In this document: piece by piece, positions 1 through 4,906 of the stretch
How the letters are laid out: each line of letters starts with the position of its first letter
Numbering within the stretch: position 1 is the stretch's first letter
From: Gammaproteobacteria bacterium
GTDB taxonomy: Bacteria > Pseudomonadota > Gammaproteobacteria > Enterobacterales > Kangiellaceae
NCBI GenBank assembly: GCA_013372875.1
Contig: JABXIW010000059.1
Coordinates: forward strand, 1-5,193
DNA: 5,193 bases
Direction: 5' to 3'
The notes under the pieces: model-generated
Seen by the model: only the letters and a program-made list of their open reading frames with translations
Told to the model about the DNA's origin: nothing
The model's database searches: none
Translations under genes and position numbers: made by a program

Positions 1-435
1 GAGGTGTTAAGCGCGGTTCTACAAGATCTAGAACCGTTGAATAAATGGCTGAATATTGAGGATTGTGAGTCTGCTGATGAAGTGCTTGAGCTGATGGATG
101 AGCTTGATGCAGATGGTGAAATGATCGCGTTAATTATTTCGGATCACGTGATGCCAGGTAAAACGGGTGTTGAGCTGCTGACGGAAATTTCCAAAGACAG
201 CCGCTTTGTTCGCACTCGCAAAGTCTTGTTGACTGGGCAGGCCACGCACACTGATACGATCAATGCGATTAACTCTGCGGGCATCGATCGCTATTTCGAA
301 AAGCCTTGGCAAGCCAATCAGTTGATTGAGTGCGTAAGAAACCTCGTTACACAATACATTTTTGATATGGGGCTCGATTACACGCAATATCACGAGCACT
401 TAGATCAAAACGTTGTGTTTGACCGCTTAAGATAG
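1..435 (+). CDS. Response regulator receiver (REC) domain protein, 5' truncated
   Basis: This is the C-terminal 144 residues of a CheY-like receiver domain. The reading frame is open at the left edge: the first codon is GAG, and the Glu-Val-Leu it begins fits the end of the usual acidic start motif (DDE..xVL), so the gene begins upstream and the GTG at base 4 is not its start. The phospho-acceptor Asp lies in the ISDHVMPG segment (codon 142-144). The conserved Thr is in VLLTGQ (codon 232-234) and the conserved Lys-Pro in YFEKPW (codons 301-306). All three switch residues are therefore present, and the domain should be phosphorylatable. About 40 residues follow the KPW motif, rich in acidic and aromatic residues, with no DNA-binding, GGDEF or HD-GYP output domain. 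It is either a stand-alone receiver or the last domain of a hybrid histidine kinase; the missing 5' part would decide. It converges on the EAL gene. Confidence 0.9.
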   Translation, partial: EVLSAVLQDLEPLNKWLNIEDCESADEVLELMDELDADGEMIALIISDHVMPGKTGVELLTEISKDSRFVRTRKVLLTGQATHTDTINAINSAGIDRYFEKPWQANQLIECVRNLVTQYIFDMGLDYTQYHEHLDQNVVFDRLR

Positions 436-462
436 GTGGGTAAAGTTAACCTGAGTTTTCGC

Positions 463-514
463 CACAGCCACGTTCTGTTTTGATGTAAAAATCGGTGACT
501 AAACGGTGGCTGTG
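463..514. repeat. 9-bp perfect inverted repeat between convergent genes
   Basis: The arms CACAGCCAC (463-471) and GTGGCTGTG (506-514) are perfect reverse complements, separated by 34 bases. The repeat lies in the 108-base gap between the stops of the receiver gene and the EAL gene. No T-tract follows on either strand, so it is not a textbook intrinsic terminator. It could still stop or stabilise both convergent transcripts. A second short complementarity (CTGTT at 475-479 with AACAG at 518-522) crosses the first stem, so a pseudoknot is conceivable. Confidence 0.5.
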
Positions 515-543
515 CGGAACAGGTGAGAATGACAAAATTCGAA

Positions 544-2250
544 CTACGAATTCAATGAATATCGGCTAGCACTTGCGACAGATAAGGGTTTTGAGAACCA
601 GTAACCTTGTAAATAGTCGACGCCCATCTGAGTAAAGAAGTCGCACATCTTCGCATCCTCAATGCCTTCAATCACTACCTCAATATTGTTCTCGTGGCAC
701 ATTGCAATCAAAAACTTTAGGTACTCTCGCGAAGAGTGGTTTGTCAGCGTTTTCCAAGCCATCGATTTATCGATTTTTATCTGCGTCATCGGTAAATCAA
801 AGAAGCAGTTTAAAGAACTGTACCCGGAACCAAAGTCATCCAAAGACAATGCAAAGCCCAATTCACGAAGCGTGTTTAAGGGGGCCATAGCCGTTTGGTT
901 GTTATCCAAAATGAATGTTTCGGTGAGCTCTAGCACGACAGACTGAGGTGCGACGCCAGCTTCGTCAGCCATGGCTTTGATTCTTGAGGGAAACTCACCA
1001 TTCATAAGCTGCAGAACGGAGACGTTTACGTTCACTCTTACTTCATTTTGGTAGCGTTCACGGTATTGTTTTATGAACTGACAAGCTTTCGCGAACACTT
1101 GATAGCCTAGCTCGACGATCAAGCCTTTGTTCTCGGCTACGGGAATAAACTCATCGGGATAAATTTCGCCAAACTCTTTGCTACGCCAACGAACGAGAGA
1201 TTCAAAACTCACCACTTCGGAGCTTTTTGCATTAATGATTGGTTGAAACTTCACACTCAAGGTTTGCTTTTCTAGTGCGCTTTTCAAACCTTGCTCGATA
1301 AAAAAGTAACGATCTACCGCGTGTTGGGTACGTTGGCTGTAAATGGCAATCCTATCTTTGTTTTGTTCACTGGCGTATTGGCATGTTCTTGCAGCTTTAC
1401 GCAAAATTTCATCAGCAGAGTGCGCAGGGTCGATACAAGGGTACAAGCCAATGCTGATGTTACTGCCAAGATACTGGCCTTCTTCCACCACGGCTTCGTG
1501 ATAGGTTTGTTTTATCGTCTCAGCGTAAGCTTGAAGCGTGTCTATTGAGCAATCGTCCTGAATTAAAATTGCGAAATCGTCATCATGTACGCGATACACT
1601 GAGCAGTTGGGGGATGGCAGATGACTGAGAGTTTGCAGCAGCTTTTCCACCAAACCATTGACCAGTTCATTGCCGTACTGGTTCAGATAGGATTTGATCT
1701 CATTGATTTGGATGTAGCAAATCGACGTTGGCGTGTCTGTCGAACAGACGTGTTCTTCAATATCAAGCAGCAAATGCGCGCGGTTTGCCATACCTGAGGC
1801 GTTATCATGGAACGCGACTTGATGAATGTAGCTTTCCATTAATTTACGTTCTGAAATGTCGCGATGGCTACCCACCATATAATGGCCATGCTCAGTTTCT
1901 TTGGTCATCGCAACGCCTTCAATCCAAACGTATTGCCCGTTGGGTTTGCGCAGGCGGTAAGTGGTTGTGACGCGCTTATTGTCGGTATTAATGTGGGCAT
2001 CGACGCGCTTGGACAATCTTTCCCTATCCAACGGATGCACCAAATCCAACCAACGATCTAGGTTGATGCGTCCAGCATTGATTCCAAGTTGCTCATAAAA
2101 TCCCTGATTGTAGAAAACCATCGTCCCGAACTCGTCCATGTAGAAGAGGCCTTCGTTGAACACATCAAAGATATGAATAAAGCGTTCTTCGACGATCTTG
2201 AGAAACTCGCGATCATTGTCTGAGGCCTGTTGATCAAATATGGTGGTCAA
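544..2250 (-). CDS. PAS / degenerate GGDEF / EAL c-di-GMP phosphodiesterase
   Basis: The product is predicted to hydrolyse c-di-GMP to pGpG. From the TTG at 2250 it has 568 residues and no membrane segment, so it is probably cytoplasmic. A PAS sensor domain (about 20-138) ends in the typical RDISERK linker. A GGDEF-fold domain (about 141-310) keeps a start motif resembling DxLTGLxNR (here DNASGMANR, 149-157), but its active site is HDDDF (222-226) and it has no RxxD I-site, so cyclase activity is unlikely. The EAL domain (about 314-560) reads ESL (350-352) and keeps the metal and catalytic residues: N409, E441 in LELTE, D471-D472 in DDFGSG, K492 in IKID, E528 and Q548 in LQGYW. It is therefore probably an active phosphodiesterase, with the GGDEF part perhaps acting as a regulatory GTP-binding module. 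The frame is open to a TTG at 2343 (599 residues), but that start has no Shine-Dalgarno sequence, while the one at 2250 has an excellent one. Confidence 0.93.
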   Translation of the reverse strand: MTTIFDQQASDNDREFLKIVEERFIHIFDVFNEGLFYMDEFGTMVFYNQGFYEQLGINAGRINLDRWLDLVHPLDRERLSKRVDAHINTDNKRVTTTYRLRKPNGQYVWIEGVAMTKETEHGHYMVGSHRDISERKLMESYIHQVAFHDNASGMANRAHLLLDIEEHVCSTDTPTSICYIQINEIKSYLNQYGNELVNGLVEKLLQTLSHLPSPNCSVYRVHDDDFAILIQDDCSIDTLQAYAETIKQTYHEAVVEEGQYLGSNISIGLYPCIDPAHSADEILRKAARTCQYASEQNKDRIAIYSQRTQHAVDRYFFIEQGLKSALEKQTLSVKFQPIINAKSSEVVSFESLVRWRSKEFGEIYPDEFIPVAENKGLIVELGYQVFAKACQFIKQYRERYQNEVRVNVNVSVLQLMNGEFPSRIKAMADEAGVAPQSVVLELTETFILDNNQTAMAPLNTLRELGFALSLDDFGSGYSSLNCFFDLPMTQIKIDKSMAWKTLTNHSSREYLKFLIAMCHENNIEVVIEGIEDAKMCDFFTQMGVDYLQGYWFSKPLSVASASRYSLNS

Positions 2251-2257
2251 GACATGT

Positions 2258-2264
2258 CCTCCTC
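2258..2264 (-). promoter_or_regulatory. Strong ribosome binding site deciding the EAL gene start
   Basis: On the minus strand GAGGAGG lies 7 bases before the TTG at 2250, which is near-optimal spacing. The upstream TTG at 2343 is preceded only by AT-rich sequence without a purine-rich box. An ATG at 2255-2253 lies only 2 bases from the box and is out of frame, reading ATG TCT TGA; its stop overlaps the TTG start. The preferred start is TTG at 2250, which drops 31 residues from the longest possible protein without touching any domain. Confidence 0.7.
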
Positions 2265-2356
2265 GTGCCTTACTGGCAACAGAGATGAGTGGGCGTTCCT
2301 GTAACAGGGAAATGAAGTAATCATGCGCATTATTAAGATACAAATGCTAATTTAAA

Positions 2357-2387
2357 ATAGTAGACAGTCATGTTCTTGCGCTTTCAA
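2357..2387 (-). promoter_or_regulatory. Candidate promoter of the EAL gene
   Basis: On the minus strand a TTGAAA -35-like box (2382-2387) is followed after 19 bases by a TACTAT -10-like box (2357-2362). The spacing is longer than ideal, so confidence is low. If it is used, the transcript begins near 2350. That is too close to the TTG at 2343 for normal initiation, but gives a leader of about 100 bases before the TTG at 2250. Confidence 0.3.
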
Positions 2388-2492
2388 ATGAATAAAACTT
2401 CGTTCAGTTTAACTTGCTGATCATCGATATTTATAAAACTTAGTCAACAGTAAATCGTGTTTATATGAAATAGTTATTGATGCATTCCTCAA

Positions 2493-2514
2493 ATTATTAA
2501 AATTAGTTAATAAT
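2493..2514. repeat. AT-rich palindrome, possible operator
   Basis: The arms ATTATTAA (2493-2500) and TTAATAAT (2507-2514) are perfect reverse complements around a 6-base spacer. An 8-6-8 arrangement resembles binding sites of dimeric regulators. It lies about 130 bases upstream of the likely HD-GYP -10 box and upstream of the candidate EAL promoter. AT-only palindromes arise easily by chance in AT-rich sequence, so functional status is uncertain. Confidence 0.35.
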
Positions 2515-2574
2515 GCTGTCATTTCTTGAGCTAAGTCCATAAAAATAAAATGGTTTTATGAAGTAAATCGCTCT

Positions 2575-2602
2575 ATTAATTGATTGAATGCTCATTAATT
2601 GA
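2575..2602. repeat. Two direct copies of ATTAATTGA
   Basis: ATTAATTGA occurs at 2575-2583 and again at 2594-2602, 19 bases apart from start to start (just under two helical turns). The pair ends about 20 bases upstream of the -35-like box of the HD-GYP gene, where an activator would commonly bind. No known regulator motif was recognised. Confidence 0.35.
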
Positions 2603-2620
2603 AATGAATTGAGGATTCTT

Positions 2621-2650
2621 ATAACAGCTATGCGCGATATCTTTTATAAT
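2621..2650 (+). promoter_or_regulatory. Likely sigma-70 promoter of the HD-GYP gene
   Basis: A perfect TATAAT -10 hexamer lies at 2645-2650. Eighteen bases upstream is ATAACA (2621-2626), which matches four of six -35 consensus positions. Transcription would begin near 2657, giving a leader of about 32 bases before the ATG at 2689. The weak -35 box suggests dependence on an activator. Confidence 0.5.
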
Positions 2651-2688
2651 GCACGCGTTACCTAATAGTATTTAATAAATGTCACCAT

Positions 2689-3900
2689 ATGCAGTACAAC
2701 CCAGAAGACTCAATTAAAATTGCAATCGCAGATGTTGCTGTCGGCATGTTTGTTACCGCAATAGAGCATAACAAACGAGTCAATTTAGCCAATGCTGGTC
2801 GAGTTTCGAGCGCAGAAGGCATTAAAAAGCTTCGCGCAAGTGGCGTGAAATTCGTTTGGGTTGATCAATCACTTTCTGCTCAGCAGTGCGTATTCAAACC
2901 CGTCGAAGAACCTATCGATATCGAAGTAGGGGATAAAACGCTTTCCGTATCAAGCAAAGTACAACGTGCGTATCGCTCGCGAGAAGTCCAACACAAGCGT
3001 GCTAAAAAGCTGATTGCGGAAGCAAAAGGCCTAGCGCAGAAACTTCTCAACCAAACTTTTGAAGGCAAAGTTATCCAAGTCGACGAGGTTGAATCGTGGG
3101 CGGATGACATGATCGAAAGTGTATTCATTGATTCAGACGCTTTACAGTGTGTTTCTGCATTGCGTCAGAAAGATTCTTATTTACTCGAGCACTCAGTAAA
3201 TGTCGCTTGTCTGCTGGTTTCGTTCGGCAAACACTTAGGCTTAGACAAAGACACCCTCAAGCAATTGGCGATTGGTGGTATCATTCACGATGTGGGTAAA
3301 ATCAAAGTGGACGATAAAATTCTTCACAAGCCAGCGCGTTTAACGCCAGAAGAGTTTGAGCACATGAAGTTGCACCAAGTCTTCGCGGGCGAGATCATCG
3401 TTGAAGTGAAAGGGTTGAGCGATGTCAGCCGAGACGTGTGTTTAATGCATCATGAAAAGCTTGATGGAACAGGGTATCCGCGCGGACTATCGGGCGACGA
3501 GATTCCGATTCATGGTCGCATGAGTTGTATCGTCGACATTTATGACGCGCTCACCGCTGATCGTTGCTACAAAAAAGGCATGAGCTCAGCAGAAGCATTT
3601 AAGATTTTGCTCAGTCTAACGCCTTTCCATCTTGACCCTGATCTGGTTTACAAGTTCATCAACTGCATTGGTGTGTATCCAGTAGGTTCTATCGTGGAAC
3701 TCAGTGATGGCAGAGTGGGTATTGTGTGGTCTTCGAATCCATCTCAAGCGTTAAAGCCAGAAGTGAAATGTTTCTACTCCCGTAAGTACAAACGATACAT
3801 TGATGTCGCGATGGTGGATTTAAAAACGAGTGCACACAAAATTGAAAGAGCGATAGCGCCTTCATCTTTAGAAATCGATCCAAAACCGTTCTATGACTAA
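2689..3900 (+). CDS. DUF3391 + HD-GYP cyclic dinucleotide phosphodiesterase
   Basis: This 403-residue cytoplasmic protein is predicted to hydrolyse c-di-GMP, or possibly another cyclic dinucleotide. The N-terminal part (about 8-100) resembles DUF3391, with IKIAIADVAVGMFV at its start. A charged helical stretch (about 95-120) follows. The HD-GYP domain (about 145-325) has H168, the H200-D201 pair in HDVGK, H229, the H254-H255-E256 motif, G262-Y263-P264 and D283/D286 in IVDIYDALT. The known metal ligands and the GYP signature are intact, so it should be active. A C-terminal tail of about 75 residues continues past the catalytic core. The ATG is chosen because DUF3391 begins within ten residues of it, but no Shine-Dalgarno box precedes it (TGTCACCAT), so translation may be weak. 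The Vibrio cholerae 3',3'-cGAMP phosphodiesterases belong to this broad family; whether this protein uses cGAMP cannot be told from sequence alone. Confidence 0.95.
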   Translation: MQYNPEDSIKIAIADVAVGMFVTAIEHNKRVNLANAGRVSSAEGIKKLRASGVKFVWVDQSLSAQQCVFKPVEEPIDIEVGDKTLSVSSKVQRAYRSREVQHKRAKKLIAEAKGLAQKLLNQTFEGKVIQVDEVESWADDMIESVFIDSDALQCVSALRQKDSYLLEHSVNVACLLVSFGKHLGLDKDTLKQLAIGGIIHDVGKIKVDDKILHKPARLTPEEFEHMKLHQVFAGEIIVEVKGLSDVSRDVCLMHHEKLDGTGYPRGLSGDEIPIHGRMSCIVDIYDALTADRCYKKGMSSAEAFKILLSLTPFHLDPDLVYKFINCIGVYPVGSIVELSDGRVGIVWSSNPSQALKPEVKCFYSRKYKRYIDVAMVDLKTSAHKIERAIAPSSLEIDPKPFYD

Positions 3901-3924
3901 GTCGGTGCTTAGCTTGAATCATTA

Positions 3925-3976
3925 TTGACTATTTTCTTTACACTATTGCATATAGCGAGTATTTTGGTTGCATAAT
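3925..3976 (+). promoter_or_regulatory. Candidate promoter region of the exporter gene
   Basis: TTGACT (3925-3930) matches five of six -35 positions, but the sequence 17-18 bases on (GCATAT/CATATA) is a poor -10. A better -10, CATAAT, lies at 3971-3976 with only TTGCAT (3946-3951, 19-base spacing) as its -35. Either would make a leader of roughly 120-140 bases before the ATG at 4101. I cannot choose between them, and neither is strong. Confidence 0.3.
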
Positions 3977-3977
3977 T

Positions 3978-4001
3978 AATGCGCAATTAGGATTGCGCAT
4001 T
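3978..4001. repeat. Perfect 10-bp inverted repeat upstream of the exporter
   Basis: The arms AATGCGCAAT (3978-3987) and ATTGCGCATT (3992-4001) are perfect reverse complements around the 4-base loop TAGG. The GCGC core makes a stable hairpin. Only two further T-poor bases precede a mixed sequence, so it lacks the T-tract of an intrinsic terminator. It begins two bases after the CATAAT -10-like box, so it could be an operator over the transcription start, or a stem in the leader. It could also act as an imperfect terminator for the HD-GYP gene, which ends 77 bases upstream. Confidence 0.55.
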
Positions 4002-4035
4002 TGCCTCAAAAATACGTTTCAAGGATAGAAGCGTC

Positions 4036-4075
4036 GATGCTACATCACTTAGCTTAAGGCTTAATATGTGGCATC
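4036..4075 (+). repeat. 10-bp leader hairpin just before the exporter
   Basis: GATGCTACAT (4036-4045) can pair with ATGTGGCATC (4066-4075) as ten consecutive pairs, one of them G-U, around a 20-base loop that contains GCTTAA twice in tandem. The stem ends 14 bases before the AAGGAG ribosome binding site, and the GTG at 4068 lies within its 3' arm. The G-U pair means it works better as RNA than as a DNA palindrome. It matches no riboswitch I recognise; in particular it is far too short for a lysine riboswitch. Confidence 0.4.
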
Positions 4076-4089
4076 AAACCATGATTGGA

Positions 4090-4095
4090 AAGGAG
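4090..4095 (+). promoter_or_regulatory. Ribosome binding site deciding the exporter start
   Basis: AAGGAG lies 5 bases before the ATG at 4101. The same frame is open back to a GTG at 4068, but that GTG has no Shine-Dalgarno box and would add 11 hydrophilic residues in front of the first membrane helix, which family members do not normally have. The ATG at 4101 is therefore preferred. Confidence 0.8.
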
Positions 4096-4100
4096 CGCCA

Positions 4101-4727
4101 ATGCAACTCGATACTTGGATTTACTACACTCTTGCGATACTCGTGCTCACTGCTTCTCCTGGGCCAAGTTCTCTACTTTGCTTAAGTAAAGGCGTCAGCA
4201 GCGGTTTTCGTCTTGCACTGACGACAGCTCTAGGCAGTTTAAGTGCGATTACCATTATTCTTACCCTTTCTTTTACCGGTTTAGGTGTTGTGATTGCGTC
4301 TTCTGAGTTCGTGTTTAACATCATCAAATGGTGTGGTGCGGCATATTTGATTTGGTTAGGCATTCAAGCATTTCGATCAAAACAAAACGATTTTTCGAAG
4401 TCTGACTCTGCACTGGTGTCAACCAGCCACGTCAGCGCCTATACCAGTGGTTTTATCGTTGGTTCCAGTAATCCGAAAGCCATTATTTTCTTTACGGCAC
4501 TATTCCCACAATTCATTGATCCAACCGCTTCGCTGCTGACCCAATATGCGATTTTCGCGGGTACGTTCGTAGTATTCGAATTGAGCTGGTTAACCTTTTA
4601 CTCCTTATTAGGGGTGAAAACATCCAATTGGTTATTTGAAGCAGGACGAGCTAAGTTGTTCAATCGTTTAACGGGTGGGGTGTTTATCAGTGCTGGTGTG
4701 ATGCTATCCACGGCGAATCGCAGCTAG
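4101..4727 (+). CDS. LysE/RhtB-family amino-acid exporter
   Basis: This 208-residue integral inner-membrane protein is the usual length for the RhtB branch of the LysE superfamily, which exports amino acids or their derivatives using the proton gradient. About five or six hydrophobic segments are visible, roughly at residues 5-28, 38-65, 69-92, 113-135, 144-171 and 190-205. The family signature ASPGPSSL (18-25) follows the first helix, with the downstream Gly residues of the G...G pattern at 31 and 35. The second hallmark SNPKAIIFF (123-131) leads into the conserved Pro-Gln-Phe at 136-138. A polar loop (about 93-112) separates the two halves. The substrate cannot be predicted; homoserine, threonine, leucine and others are known in the family. 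No adjacent LysR- or Lrp-type regulator gene is seen. It appears to be transcribed alone. Confidence 0.93.
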   Translation: MQLDTWIYYTLAILVLTASPGPSSLLCLSKGVSSGFRLALTTALGSLSAITIILTLSFTGLGVVIASSEFVFNIIKWCGAAYLIWLGIQAFRSKQNDFSKSDSALVSTSHVSAYTSGFIVGSSNPKAIIFFTALFPQFIDPTASLLTQYAIFAGTFVVFELSWLTFYSLLGVKTSNWLFEAGRAKLFNRLTGGVFISAGVMLSTANRS

Positions 4728-4738
4728 ATTGTGAGGTA

Positions 4739-4848
4739 ACCCCTAATTTAGGGATAGCTTATTTCCAATATGGAAATTAACGGTTTGTTTTTTTTCATTA
4801 GTGGCAAGGCTTAACTAGGCGTAAAATTCAATCTAGCCCTTTAGGGGT
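4739..4848. repeat. Two inverted CCCCTAA / TTAGGGG blocks
   Basis: ACCCCTAA (4739-4746) and TTAGGGGT (4841-4848) are perfect 8-base reverse complements about 95 bases apart. Each copy also sits in a small local palindrome: CCCTA-ATT-TAGGG at 4741-4753 and a CCCT...AGGG block at 4837-4846. The pair frames most of the non-coding gap between the exporter and the glycyl radical enzyme gene. It could be two copies of a regulator site or simply paired structure. Neither block is followed by a T-tract. Confidence 0.3.
4761..4795 (+). terminator. Possible weak terminator of the exporter gene
   Basis: ATTTCC (4761-4766) and GGAAAT (4772-4777) form a 6-bp stem with a 5-base loop. An eight-T run follows at 4788-4795. 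The stem is poor in GC and ends ten bases before the T run, so this is not a canonical intrinsic terminator. It is nonetheless the best candidate in the gap after the exporter. Confidence 0.3.
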
Positions 4849-4906
4849 AATGGTCTGTACCTACCCAGATCCAGATGTCGTGGTCTTTTTTGCAGGAACA
4901 TCCTTG

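Larger units (their letters stand above)
2251..2688. other. AT-rich control region between divergent phosphodiesterase genes
   Basis: This is 438 bases between the preferred starts of the EAL gene (minus) and the HD-GYP gene (plus). From about 2340 onward it is markedly more AT-rich than the flanking genes and has no convincing ORF on either strand. It holds the EAL leader and candidate promoter, a palindrome at 2493-2514, a direct repeat at 2575-2602 and the promoter of the HD-GYP gene near 2645. Its length and composition suggest binding by regulators or nucleoid proteins such as H-NS. That is inference; no specific operator was recognised. Confidence 0.6.

Noticed and set aside
130..399. 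89-codon open frame on the minus strand
   Set aside because: It lies wholly opposite the receiver domain, whose conserved residues clearly fix the coding strand.
662..2061. Several 60-95 codon open frames on the plus strand
   Set aside because: All lie opposite the PAS-GGDEF-EAL gene, overlap one another in different frames, and show no recognisable domains.
2880..3128. 82-codon open frame on the minus strand
   Set aside because: It is antisense to the HD-GYP gene, with low-complexity Ser-rich content and no family likeness.
3897..3912. CTAAG/CTTAG hairpin at the HD-GYP stop as a terminator
   Set aside because: The stem has only five pairs with low GC and no T run directly follows.
3701..3922. 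73-codon minus-strand frame over the end of the HD-GYP gene
   Set aside because: It mostly mirrors the real gene's codons and has no ribosome binding site or recognisable motif.
4068..4100. GTG start giving an 11-residue extension of the exporter
   Set aside because: It has no ribosome binding site and lies in a hairpin arm, and the ATG at 4101 has AAGGAG at good spacing and gives the normal family length.
4124..4363. 79-codon minus-strand frame
   Set aside because: It is opposite the exporter, whose family motifs PGP and NPKA identify the plus strand as coding.
4798..4827. Promoter for yjjI with TAAAAT at 4822-4827
   Set aside because: The only -35 candidate (TTAGTG, 18-base spacing) is poor, so the match is not distinguishable from chance in AT-rich sequence.
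4728..4906. FNR or CRP site upstream of yjjI
   Set aside because: I looked for TTGAT-N4-ATCAA and TGTGA-N6-TCACA. Only half-site fragments such as TGTGA near 4730 are present.
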